Shown here: one piece after another, positions 8,297 through 17,717 of the stretch | Position numbering within the stretch: position 1 is the stretch's first letter | Layout of the letters: the number at the start of each line of letters is the position of its first letter | Assembly: GCA_904419385.1 (NCBI GenBank) | Contig: CAJFRI010000008.1 | Location: 1-36,707 of the forward strand | Reading direction: 5' to 3' | Source: Candidatus Heteroscillospira lomanii | GTDB taxonomy: Bacteria > Bacillota > Clostridia > Oscillospirales > Oscillospiraceae | Length of the DNA stretch: 36,707 bases | Notes under the pieces: model-generated | Told to the model about the DNA's origin: nothing | What the model saw: only the letters and a program-made list of their open reading frames with translations | Databases searched by the model: none | Position numbers and translations under genes: made by a program

Positions 8297-10249
8297 TTGA
8301 AAAAAACCGGCGCGTCCGCGGCGTTCCACGCCGCGCTCAGCCGCCATCCGCTGGCCGTCATAACCGCCGCCGCCCTGCTGCTGTGCGTGGCATCAGAGGC
8401 GCTCGCGCGGCGCAGCCTGCTCTCGGCGCTCAGTTTTTTCGCCGCCGAACCGGCGGCGGCGCTGCTCAACGCGGCACTCATTTTCTTTCTGCTGTCGCTG
8501 TCGCTGCTGTTCAGGCGGCGGATGTTTGTGTTTCTGTTCGTCTGTGCGCTTGTGCTCGGCTTCTCTGCGGCGAATTTTATAATGCAGAGCTTCCGCACCG
8601 CTCCGCTCACGGCGGCGGATTTCGCGCTCATCGGCTCGGTCGGCAGCATAATCTCAAAATATCTCTCCCCGCGGCAGACGGTGCTGCTGTTCGCCGCGGC
8701 CGCAGCCGCCATCGCCCTGACCGCGGTCGGCTTCCGTCTCTGCCCCAAAGCTTCGGCGCGCGCGAAATGCGCCTTACCTGTGCTGCTGTGCGCCTGCGCG
8801 GTCATCGCGGCGGGATTCCCCGCCGTGTACGCGACCGCCGCTCCGCCTGAGAGCCGCGCCAACGCTCTCGAGACCTCCGAGGCCTACGGCTACCCCGTCT
8901 GCTTCGTCATGAGCATATTCGACCGCGGCATAGACCGTCCGATCGGCTACTCGGAGAACAGCGTCGACGCCATACTCGCCGAGCTGCGCACGCGCGAGGC
9001 GACCGAGTCGCTCGAACACCCCAACATCATCTTCCTCCAGCTCGAGAGCTTTTTCGATGTGAATGAGCTCGTGGGCCTCGATGTGCCCGGCGGCGCGCTG
9101 CCAGTGTTCAGCCGGCTGGAGGCGGATTTCCCCTCCGGCGACCTCGCCGTGCCGTCACTCGCGACGGGCACGGCAAACACGGAGTTCGAGGTGCTGACCG
9201 GCATGGCCCGGGCATATTTCGGGGTGGGCGAGTATCCCTACTCCACCGTACTGCACGAACGCGCATGCGAGTCTATCGCCTACAACATGCGCGCCCTCGG
9301 CTATACGGCCCACGCCATCCACGACCACGCCGGCGACTTCTACGACAGGAACATCGTTTTTTCAAACCTTGGGTTCGACACGTTCACCTCCGTCGAGTAC
9401 ATGCGCGGAGTGGAGTACAACGAAAACGGCTGGGCCCGAGACAAGGTGCTCACGGCGGAGATACTGCGCGCCCTCGGCTCCACGCCCGGAGAGGACCTCA
9501 TCTATGCCATATCCGTCCAGGCGCACGGCCACTATCCGGACGGCGACAACATGCCCGACATCAGCGCGGAGTTCGACGAAGCCTCGTTCGAATACTACCT
9601 CAGCCAGATACAGGAGATGGACACATTCCTCGGCGAGCTCACCGGCGCGCTCGAGCGATACGGCCGTCCGGTCGTGCTCGTGATGTTCGGCGACCATCTG
9701 CCCGGCCTGGGATTCAAGGAGGGCGACCTGCGCGACGGCGATCTGTATGAGACACAGTATGTCATATGGAGCAACTTCGGCCTCGAGGCGCCCGACCGCG
9801 ACATCGCGGCGTACCAGCTCTCGGCCTATGTGCAGTCCCTCCTCGGCATGGACAGCGGCACCTTCACCAAGCTGCACCAGCAGCTCGCCGGCACGGCCGG
9901 CTACCTGCGTTCGCTCGAGCTGATGCAATACGACTTCCTGTACGGAGACCTCGAGGCCTTCGGCGGCGTCGACCCCTACGAACCCACGCAGCTCAGAATG
10001 GGCGCCGTGCCCGTGCGCTGCACGGAAGTCACGCAAGGCCCGCTCGGCATCACCGTGTACGGCAGCGGCTTCACGGAGTTCAGCCGCGTGTACATAAACG
10101 ACCGCGAACAGCCGTGCGAACTCTCGGACGGGGCGCTCACCTGCCCGGGCGTCTACCTCGAGGACGGCGACTGCGTGCGCGTGGCCCAGGTCAGCGCCGC
10201 GACGGGCGACGTGCTCAGCTCCACAAAAAGCCTGGTCTGGCAGGAATAA
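8297..10249 (+). CDS. LtaS-like lipoteichoic acid synthase / phosphoglycerol transferase (sulfatase fold)
   Basis: A 650-residue protein with five N-terminal membrane segments (about 18-38, 45-72, 76-96, 128-147, 158-180) and a large outside domain of the alkaline phosphatase/sulfatase fold. Metal and active-site motifs are visible: FLQLES with Glu250, the nucleophile Thr292 in GTANTEF, HDHAGDFYDRN near 345 and MFGDHLPG at 463-470. This layout fits enzymes that polymerise glycerol phosphate from phosphatidylglycerol outside the cell. The last 85 residues form an extra beta-rich segment (VTQGPLGITVYGSGF) resembling an IPT/TIG-like Ig fold, which standard LtaS lacks. TTG start at 8297 with AAGGAGG at 8281-8287. 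Confidence 0.85.
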   Translation: MKKTGASAAFHAALSRHPLAVITAAALLLCVASEALARRSLLSALSFFAAEPAAALLNAALIFFLLSLSLLFRRRMFVFLFVCALVLGFSAANFIMQSFRTAPLTAADFALIGSVGSIISKYLSPRQTVLLFAAAAAAIALTAVGFRLCPKASARAKCALPVLLCACAVIAAGFPAVYATAAPPESRANALETSEAYGYPVCFVMSIFDRGIDRPIGYSENSVDAILAELRTREATESLEHPNIIFLQLESFFDVNELVGLDVPGGALPVFSRLEADFPSGDLAVPSLATGTANTEFEVLTGMARAYFGVGEYPYSTVLHERACESIAYNMRALGYTAHAIHDHAGDFYDRNIVFSNLGFDTFTSVEYMRGVEYNENGWARDKVLTAEILRALGSTPGEDLIYAISVQAHGHYPDGDNMPDISAEFDEASFEYYLSQIQEMDTFLGELTGALERYGRPVVLVMFGDHLPGLGFKEGDLRDGDLYETQYVIWSNFGLEAPDRDIAAYQLSAYVQSLLGMDSGTFTKLHQQLAGTAGYLRSLELMQYDFLYGDLEAFGGVDPYEPTQLRMGAVPVRCTEVTQGPLGITVYGSGFTEFSRVYINDREQPCELSDGALTCPGVYLEDGDCVRVAQVSAATGDVLSSTKSLVWQE

Positions 10250-10385
10250 AAAGTCCGTTTTGTTAAATTTATTTTTCTCTTTATTCATGCTTTAGCAACA
10301 AATCTTGGTTAGAATACGCATTAAAAGAAGGTCCCGCGAAACAGGACCGGCAAAACACTTTTCTATCCTCAGGGAGGCTTCAGAT

Positions 10386-11918
10386 ATGTACGACCCCAGC
10401 AATGACTACGAGAAGAAAGAAAACAGCTCCATCCCCTCGGAGAGCTCCGGCAGCGCGGACGGCCCCGTTGCCGACAGCGGCGATTCGTTCGATGCAAGCT
10501 CAGTGTCCGACACCGTGGCAAAGCACGTCGAACGCGAGCTCGAGAAGCGCGAGCCGATAACGCTCGACGACGAGGAGCACACAGCCTATTCCGATGCGGG
10601 CTACATCCTCTCAGACGAGGCGCCCACGACGCCGCGCCGCTATTATACTCCGCCGGAGAAGCAGGAGCGCCCGCCCAAGCCGCCGCGCGATGAGAAAAAG
10701 AAGAACGGCATTTTCGGCAAGGTCGCGGCCGGGCTCGCAGCCGGCCTGCTCATGGGCGCGGCCATAGGCATAGGCGTCGCCGGCATAGTCGATCAGCCGG
10801 CCGAGGCGCTGGCGACCGCGCCGTCCGCAGCCTCATCGACACCGGAGGCTGCCCCCACGCCCGTGCTCAATGTGAGCACCGACTCGTCCGGCGAGATGAG
10901 CGCCACCGACATATACGCCCTCGCGACCCAGCAGGTCGTCGGCATACGCACCGAGATCAGCTACAACATCTGGGGACGCCAGACCACCACCACCGTGTCC
11001 GGCACCGGATTCATCGTCTCCGAGGACGGCTATATCATCACCAACGAGCACGTCATCGAGGACGCCTATCAGGGCGGATACGACGTGCAGGTCATCACCT
11101 ACGGCGGCGACACATATACCGCCGAGATCATCGGCTTTGAGGACGAGGGCAGCGACATCGCGGTCCTCAAGATAGACGCCACCGGCCTCACCCCCGTCAA
11201 GATAGGCAACAGCGGCGACCTCCAGGTCGGCGAGCAGATATACGCCGTCGGCAACCCGCTCGGCGAGCTGACATACACGATGACCGGCGGCATGGTGAGC
11301 GCGCTCGACCGCGAGATCAGCACCGTCGACCAGTCCACCGGCGAGACCAACACCGTCAACATGTTCCAGATCGACGCCGCGGTAAACGGCGGCAACTCCG
11401 GCGGTCCCGTCTACAACAGCCGCGGAGAGGTGGTCGGCGTTGTGAGCGCAAAGTATGAGGACACCGGCGTCGAGGGCCTCGGCTTCGCCATCCCGATCAA
11501 CGACGCAGTCGACATCGCGAACGACCTCATCACCCAGGGCTACGTCAGCGGCAAGCCCTACATGGGCGTCACCGTCCAGACCATGCCGCAGAACGTGCGC
11601 AACTACTACGGCGTGCCCGCAGGCGCCTATGTCTACTATATCGAGAGCGGCAGCTGCGCCGACGACGCCGGCCTTGAGCTCGGCGATATCATCACCGGCA
11701 TAGACGGCACGGAGATCACTTCCAGCTCCGACCTGTCCAGCGCCATCAAGTCCTACCGCGCGGGCGATACCGCGGAGCTCACGGTCTGCCGTGACGGCGG
11801 ATATATAACGCTCAGCATAGTCTTTGACGAGGAACGCCCCTCCGCGACCGACGTGTCCTCTGAGAGCTCTTATCCTGAATATTTCTACGGCATCCTCCCC
11901 AGCGCGAACGGCATGTGA
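10386..11918 (+). CDS. htrA: Membrane-anchored HtrA/DegP-like serine protease with PDZ domain
   Basis: A 510-residue S1C-family protease that degrades damaged proteins at the outer face of the membrane. A long acidic, low-complexity cytoplasmic tail (1-108) precedes one membrane helix (about 111-135) and a Ser/Ala/Pro linker. The trypsin-like domain follows, with the triad His222 (TNEHVIED), Asp257 (GSDIAVLK) and Ser338 (GGNSGGP), and then one PDZ domain (about 405-495). The in-frame start at 10305 has no ribosome site; AGGGAGG (10371-10377) points to the ATG at 10386. It follows the LtaS-like gene by 136 bases with a possible -10 (TAGAAT, 10310-10315) but no clear -35. Confidence 0.93.
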   Translation: MYDPSNDYEKKENSSIPSESSGSADGPVADSGDSFDASSVSDTVAKHVERELEKREPITLDDEEHTAYSDAGYILSDEAPTTPRRYYTPPEKQERPPKPPRDEKKKNGIFGKVAAGLAAGLLMGAAIGIGVAGIVDQPAEALATAPSAASSTPEAAPTPVLNVSTDSSGEMSATDIYALATQQVVGIRTEISYNIWGRQTTTTVSGTGFIVSEDGYIITNEHVIEDAYQGGYDVQVITYGGDTYTAEIIGFEDEGSDIAVLKIDATGLTPVKIGNSGDLQVGEQIYAVGNPLGELTYTMTGGMVSALDREISTVDQSTGETNTVNMFQIDAAVNGGNSGGPVYNSRGEVVGVVSAKYEDTGVEGLGFAIPINDAVDIANDLITQGYVSGKPYMGVTVQTMPQNVRNYYGVPAGAYVYYIESGSCADDAGLELGDIITGIDGTEITSSSDLSSAIKSYRAGDTAELTVCRDGGYITLSIVFDEERPSATDVSSESSYPEYFYGILPSANGM

Positions 11919-11938
11919 TATCATAAACAAATAAAAAA

Positions 11939-11967
11939 AGCGGAGAGCTGTTGCTCTCCGCTTTTTT
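11939..11967. terminator. Bidirectional terminator between htrA and tetR-like gene
   Basis: AGCGGAGAGC (11939-11948) pairs with GCTCTCCGCT (11953-11962) around a TGTT loop, flanked by an A-run upstream and a T-run downstream. It serves the convergent genes on both sides. Confidence 0.9.
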
Positions 11968-11976
11968 CTGCCCGCT

Positions 11977-12555
11977 TCACCTGGCTATGAGGCCGTACAG
12001 CATGGTATGCAGCAGCGCGGCGGCTTTTTCCTCAAAGTCGCCTCCCGACTCGCGCAGGCTGACTCCGAGAAAGTCGACAAATATGTGCAGCTGTTCCACC
12101 GCGCCGTCCGGCGTGATGCCGGGCGAGAGCTTTTCGCGGCTGAGCACAGCGCGCAGGACCGAGCTGTTCAGCTCATCAAATTTCGCTCGCCGGCGGTTCA
12201 CCTCAGGCGCGAGCGCGCTCTGCGGGTACAGCAGGAGATCGCCGAACAGCGCCCTGTGCTGCGGGTGCGCGGCAAAAAAGCCCGCTCTCGCGGCGAAATA
12301 GCTCTCCACGGTCACCTCACCGCTCCCGAGCGCATCTGTCAGAGCATCCGTCATGTCGGCAAAGAGCTTTTCCACACAGGCGAGGTAGAGCTCCTCCCTG
12401 CCGCTGTAATAGTGATACAGCAGCCCCTTTGATATGCCCCCGCGCGCGCATATCCGGTTCACACTGCCGCCGGCGAAGCCGTTTTCCGCGAACTCCGCGA
12501 AAGCGCAGGCGACTATCTGCTCCCTGCTGCGCGAGTTTTTCTCTGCCTGTCTCAT
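11977..12555 (-). CDS. TetR/AcrR family transcriptional regulator
   Basis: A 192-residue protein with an N-terminal helix-turn-helix of the TetR family: IVACAFAEFAENGFAGGSVNRICARGGISKGLLYHYYSGREELY spans residues about 14-57. The remainder is a helical ligand-binding domain that does not reveal its effector. It is divergent from the transglutaminase-like gene, and a palindromic site in the shared spacer fits a TetR operator, so it probably represses that gene and perhaps itself. The C-terminal domain (FVDFLGVSLRESGGDFEEKAAALLHTMLYGL) is of a common clostridial type. Confidence 0.88.
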   Translation of the reverse strand: MRQAEKNSRSREQIVACAFAEFAENGFAGGSVNRICARGGISKGLLYHYYSGREELYLACVEKLFADMTDALTDALGSGEVTVESYFAARAGFFAAHPQHRALFGDLLLYPQSALAPEVNRRRAKFDELNSSVLRAVLSREKLSPGITPDGAVEQLHIFVDFLGVSLRESGGDFEEKAAALLHTMLYGLIAR

Positions 12556-12615
12556 TGCGCTCTCCCCCCTTTTTGAGCCAGTATATCAGACCGCGCGGCG
12601 CACCGCAATAATATA

Positions 12616-12644
12616 TTGACTGGCCGGTCGGTTTGTTGTATGAT
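12616..12644 (+). promoter_or_regulatory. Promoter with embedded TetR-type operator
   Basis: TTGACT (12616-12621) and TATGAT (12639-12644) are 17 bases apart, a near-consensus promoter for the rightward gene. An imperfect palindrome GACTGGCCGGTC (12618-12629) overlaps the -35 and spacer; its GACYGGCCRGTC form resembles operators of many TetR/AcrR regulators. Binding there would block RNA polymerase. Confidence 0.7.
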
Positions 12645-12678
12645 AAACAGACTGTTCAGTTTGTTTTTGGAGGTCCCC

Positions 12679-13701
12679 ATGATAAGCGCCATTCTCTCAA
12701 TAGTATTCTCCGCCGTGTCCATCTTCTCATCTCTCGCCGTGCCTCCGGACGTCGTCGAACTCGATGACATCAGCGAGGCTGAGCCGTATCTCACGCTCGC
12801 CATCCTCACGGCGTCACAGCCGCCTGAGTTCCGTCTCGACCCTATGCCGGAGGGGGCCGACATGGATATACGCAATGTGTTCTATTCCATCACATCCGAG
12901 CACCCGGAGCTCAAATACGCCTATGACCTCAGCGTCGAGCTCTCCGACGGCGCGCTGCAATGTGAGTTCTCATATATGCCGTACCGTACCGGCGACTGGC
13001 CGGATGGTTTCTCCGGCGTTGAGGCCGGCTCGCTCGCCGAGCTGATAGAGGCCGCGCGCAGCGGCCTTGCTTCGGGCGAGCCCCTGCCCGTGCGCATAAC
13101 GAACGCCGCGCTCACGGTAGACGACATGAACAGAGCCCTCCAGCAGGTCGGCGGCGGATACATTCTCTGCCAGCTCAGCCGCGACGGCACGGAGATAGTC
13201 TACACGCCGCAAAACAACCTGAGCCACAGCGATGCGCTGGCAAAGCTCAGCGAGATCGACGCGCTCGCCGAGGGCGTGTTCTCCGCGAACGTGACGGACG
13301 GCATGACTCAGCGCGAGGCGGCCGAGGTGCTCTATACCTGTCTCACCGAGACCGTGCGCTATGACCACAGGTACTACAGCGACAGGACCAGCATGCCTTA
13401 CGACTCGCAGACAGCCTACGGCGCGCTGCACGACGGTCTCGCCATCTGCGGCGGCTACGCCCAGGCGCTGCAGGCGCTTTTTGAAAAGGCCGGCATACCT
13501 TGCTACACCGTGAGCGGCATCATGGGCAGCGAATACCACATGTGGAACATCGCCTACCTCGACGGCGAGTGGTGCTATTTCGACGCGACCAGCGACCGCG
13601 GCCGCGCGGACTATTGGTTCAACTATTTCGCCGTCGGCTCAGACCAGCTCACAAACTATGAGTGGGACAGCGGCTTCGTCTCGCGCCTCACCGGCGAATA
13701 A
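12679..13701 (+). CDS. Exported transglutaminase-like protein
   Basis: A 340-residue protein beginning MISAILSIVFSAVSIFSSLAV, a probable signal peptide or anchor. The C-terminal half is a transglutaminase/protease-like core. The catalytic cysteine lies in LAICGGYAQAL near residue 257, the histidine in YHMWNIAYLDG near 290 and the aspartate in YFDATSDRG near 305. Substrate and true activity (crosslinking, peptidase or binding) cannot be read. The in-frame ATG at 12616 lies inside the promoter; GGAGG (12669-12673) supports the ATG at 12679. The N-terminal half has no recognised domain. It appears to be controlled by the divergent TetR-type regulator. Confidence 0.82.
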   Translation: MISAILSIVFSAVSIFSSLAVPPDVVELDDISEAEPYLTLAILTASQPPEFRLDPMPEGADMDIRNVFYSITSEHPELKYAYDLSVELSDGALQCEFSYMPYRTGDWPDGFSGVEAGSLAELIEAARSGLASGEPLPVRITNAALTVDDMNRALQQVGGGYILCQLSRDGTEIVYTPQNNLSHSDALAKLSEIDALAEGVFSANVTDGMTQREAAEVLYTCLTETVRYDHRYYSDRTSMPYDSQTAYGALHDGLAICGGYAQALQALFEKAGIPCYTVSGIMGSEYHMWNIAYLDGEWCYFDATSDRGRADYWFNYFAVGSDQLTNYEWDSGFVSRLTGE

Positions 13702-13735
13702 TTTTCTCTTCCCAAACGCTCCCGTTTATAATATA

Positions 13736-13760
13736 ATGGTGGTTATATATAACTAACCAT
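13736..13760. promoter_or_regulatory. Palindromic candidate operator before zupT
   Basis: A perfect 12-base palindrome GTTATATATAAC (13742-13753) is bracketed by ATGGT (13736-13740) and ACCAT (13756-13760). Two overlapping TATAAT boxes (13727-13732 and 13732-13737) lie just before it, so it would sit near the transcription start. A metal-responsive repressor is a natural guess given the transporter gene; no match to a specific named box is claimed. Confidence 0.45.
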
Positions 13761-13777
13761 CAACGGGAGGTAATCGT

Positions 13778-14566
13778 TTGAATATTCTGCAAGCTTTTAT
13801 GCTCACGCTTGCCGCCGGGCTGTGCACCGGCATAGGCAGCTGCATCGCTTTCATGCAAAAGCGCACGAACAGGAAGTTTTTGTCGGTGAGCCTCGGTTTT
13901 TCCGCCGGGGTGATGATCTATGTGTCCATGGTGGAGATCTTCCCCGCCTCGCGCGGCATACTCGCCGCCCCGCTCGGCGCTGACGGGAGCGGCTGGACGG
14001 CGGCAGCGGCGTTTTTCGCCGGAATGCTCGTCATCGCCGTCATCGACAGGATAGTCCCATCCGAGGAGAACCCCCACGAGCCTAAGCTCGTCGAGGGCGA
14101 GGAGCGCACTTCCAGCGCAAAGCTCATGCGCACCGGCGTTTTCACCGCCGCAGCCATCGCCATACACAACTTTCCCGAGGGGCTTGCGACTTTCGTCTCC
14201 GCCCTTCAGGACCCGGGCATAGCCATCCCCATCGTCGCGGCCATCGCCATACACAACATCCCCGAGGGCATCGCCGTGTCCGTGCCCATATACCACGCGA
14301 CCGGCTCGCGCAGGCGCGCGTTCCTGTATTCGTTCGTGTCCGGGCTCGCGGAGCCGGCCGGCGCGCTCATCGGCTGGCTGCTGCTCATGCCCGTGATGAA
14401 CGATGTGGTGTTCGGCTGCATCTTCGCCGCCGTGGCCGGGATAATGGTGTTCATCTCGCTCGACGAGCTGCTGCCGTCCGCCCGTGAATACGGCGAGCAC
14501 CATCTCGCGATATACGGGCTCATCGCCGGCATGGCCGTCATGGCGGTGAGCCTGCTGATCATGTGA
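13778..14566 (+). CDS. zupT: ZIP family divalent metal transporter, ZupT-like
   Basis: A 262-residue membrane protein with about eight helices. The two metal-binding helices carry HNFPEG (near residue 129) and HNIPEG (near 159), the signature of ZupT-type ZIP transporters that import zinc and other divalent ions. The residues MVEIFP near 48 and the closing FISLDELLPSAREYGEHH are also typical. The TTG start at 13778 follows GGGAGG (13765-13770). It is monocistronic, bounded by its own promoter region and a strong terminator. Confidence 0.93.
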   Translation: MNILQAFMLTLAAGLCTGIGSCIAFMQKRTNRKFLSVSLGFSAGVMIYVSMVEIFPASRGILAAPLGADGSGWTAAAAFFAGMLVIAVIDRIVPSEENPHEPKLVEGEERTSSAKLMRTGVFTAAAIAIHNFPEGLATFVSALQDPGIAIPIVAAIAIHNIPEGIAVSVPIYHATGSRRRAFLYSFVSGLAEPAGALIGWLLLMPVMNDVVFGCIFAAVAGIMVFISLDELLPSAREYGEHHLAIYGLIAGMAVMAVSLLIM

Positions 14567-14579
14567 TTCCTGACAAAAA

Positions 14580-14608
14580 AGCTCCCCGCGGGTTTTCCGC
14601 GGGGAGCT
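14580..14608. terminator. Bidirectional terminator between zupT and groEL
   Basis: AGCTCCCCGCGG (14580-14591) pairs perfectly with CCGCGGGGAGCT (14597-14608), with A- and T-runs on either side. It ends transcription from both convergent genes. Confidence 0.93.
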
Positions 14609-14628
14609 GAATTTTTATTTTCCGCCTA

Positions 14629-16269
<1,641 letters not shown>

Positions 16270-16282
16270 TTAAAGCGGTCTT

Positions 16283-16567
16283 TTACTCAACGATGGCCAG
16301 AATGTCGCCCTGACGCACGATGGTGAACTCATCGCCGTCGATCTTGACGTTGGTGCCGGAATACTTGCCGGTGATGACCTTGTCGCCGGGCTTGACGACC
16401 ATCTTCACCTCGTTGCCGTCGACCATTCCGCCGGGTCCGACGACGACGACCTCATATACCTCAGGCTTTTCCTGGGCGGAAGACGAGAGGATTATTCCGC
16501 TCTTTGTCTTCTCCTCGGCCTTGGCCTGCTTTATAACGACTCTGTCTGCCAAAGGTTTAAGTGTCAT
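16283..16567 (-). CDS. groES: Co-chaperonin GroES (10 kDa subunit)
   Basis: A 94-residue protein reading MTLKPLADRVVIKQAKAEE, with the mobile loop KTKSGIILSSSAQEKPE (residues 22-38) and the closing VKIDGDEFTIVRQGDILAIVE. It is the lid of the GroEL ring. It lies 34 bases upstream of groEL in the standard order and is controlled by the CIRCE element just upstream. Confidence 0.98.
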   Translation of the reverse strand: MTLKPLADRVVIKQAKAEEKTKSGIILSSSAQEKPEVYEVVVVGPGGMVDGNEVKMVVKPGDKVITGKYSGTNVKIDGDEFTIVRQGDILAIVE

Positions 16568-16609
16568 TTTATATTTACCTCCTAGTTAGATCATACATGT
16601 TTCATCATT

Positions 16610-16636
16610 TTAGCACTCATTCGACCCGAGTGCTAA
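16610..16636. promoter_or_regulatory. CIRCE operator (HrcA binding site) of groES-groEL
   Basis: TTAGCACTC (16610-16618), nine bases, then GAGTGCTAA (16628-16636) is an exact match to the CIRCE inverted repeat. HrcA binds it and represses chaperone genes until heat stress. It lies between the promoter and the groES start. Confidence 0.98.
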
Positions 16637-16647
16637 GAACAATTATT

Positions 16648-16676
16648 ATAATAATCCAACTATATCCATTCTGCAA
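16648..16676 (-). promoter_or_regulatory. Sigma-A promoter of groES-groEL
   Basis: On the minus strand TTGCAG (16671-16676) and TATTAT (16648-16653) are 17 bases apart. The start of transcription would fall next to the CIRCE element, as usual for HrcA-controlled operons. Confidence 0.75.
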
Positions 16677-16769
16677 GCCTTAAATTCTGCAATTTCAAGG
16701 CAAAATCAGGTCGCAGTTCGCTTTATCTCAGTTTTCTCTCCTGATTAAAGGCAAAATCTATTATTTGCT

Positions 16770-17708
16770 TTATTTTTCTCCGGTTTTCATATTTGAATCT
16801 TTAAAAAATTCCATGCCGCGGGGAAAAATGAAGTTCACCCCGCCGGGCACCGCGCGAAAAACTATGCTGCGGCTGCGGAGCTCCTCGCCGTCGACGCTCA
16901 CGCACACAGGCTCCCGCGCCTCGACAGTGAGCTCCCTGCCGCGGTGTCGGATGCACGTCTCTCCCGGCAGCTCGTGCGCACGTCCCACGGAATAGCGCCG
17001 GGCGAAGCGCAGGAAATCCAGGCGCGACATCCCGCGCACGACGAGGAAGTCTATCTCGCCGTCGTCCGGGCGCGCATCCGGCACGGGGTTGAAGCCTCCG
17101 CCGTAGTACCTGCCGTTGCAGGCGCAGACGAGGGTGAGCGGCCCGCCGACCTTGCGCCCGTCGAATTCGGCGCTCATGTCGTCGCACACGCCGCGGAAGA
17201 AATTCATGACGGCGGAGCTCATATAGGCAAATTTCCCGCCGACCAGCGGCAGGCGGGAGTAGCGGTGCACCTGGGTGCCTATGCGCGCGTCGACCCCGGC
17301 GCAGCAGATGTTCACGCCGTAGCGGCCGCAGCACTCTATGAGGTCGAGCGGCCTCACCTCCCCGCGCACGAGCGCCTCCAGGTCTAGGAGCCTGGCTCGC
17401 TCCGGGCCGAACATGCGGGCAAAATCGTTGCCCGTGCCTGTCGGATAAACGGCGACTGCCGTATTTTTCCTCAGCGCCGCGCCGTTGACGCACTCATTGA
17501 GCGTCCCGTCGCCGCCGGCCGAATATACGCGCAGCTCGCCGCCCCTCTCCGACTCGCGGCGCACCTTGTCCTCCGCGTCGCCCGGAGCGCGGGTGACATA
17601 TACCTCATACTCCCCGCCTTCGCCGAAGATATGCGCGGCGGCAGCCCTGACCCCGCCGGAGATGTCGCATCCGCCGGCAGCCGGGTTGACTATGAAAAGA
17701 TGTCTCAT
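16770..17708 (-). CDS. Diacylglycerol/lipid kinase family protein (DagK/YegS type)
   Basis: A 312-residue enzyme of the DAGK catalytic family. It opens with MRHLFIVNPAAGG and carries the nucleotide-binding GGDGTLNECVNG near residue 66 and GTGNDFARM near 93, followed by the expected C-terminal beta domain. Such enzymes phosphorylate diacylglycerol or related lipids in phospholipid turnover, which is needed when LtaS releases diacylglycerol; an LtaS-like gene is elsewhere in the window. It is the last gene of a leftward operon, 9 bases after the methyltransferase gene. No obvious terminator follows; the gap to groES carries an AAGGCAAAATC repeat of unknown meaning. Confidence 0.9.
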   Translation of the reverse strand: MRHLFIVNPAAGGCDISGGVRAAAAHIFGEGGEYEVYVTRAPGDAEDKVRRESERGGELRVYSAGGDGTLNECVNGAALRKNTAVAVYPTGTGNDFARMFGPERARLLDLEALVRGEVRPLDLIECCGRYGVNICCAGVDARIGTQVHRYSRLPLVGGKFAYMSSAVMNFFRGVCDDMSAEFDGRKVGGPLTLVCACNGRYYGGGFNPVPDARPDDGEIDFLVVRGMSRLDFLRFARRYSVGRAHELPGETCIRHRGRELTVEAREPVCVSVDGEELRSRSIVFRAVPGGVNFIFPRGMEFFKDSNMKTGEK

Positions 17709-17717
17709 CCCCGGCCC

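Noticed and set aside
16690-16760. The AAGGCAAAATC direct repeat and ATCAGG/CCTGAT pair as a terminator after the lipid kinase gene
   Set aside because: The stem is only six bases with a long loop, and there is no proper T-run; too weak to call.
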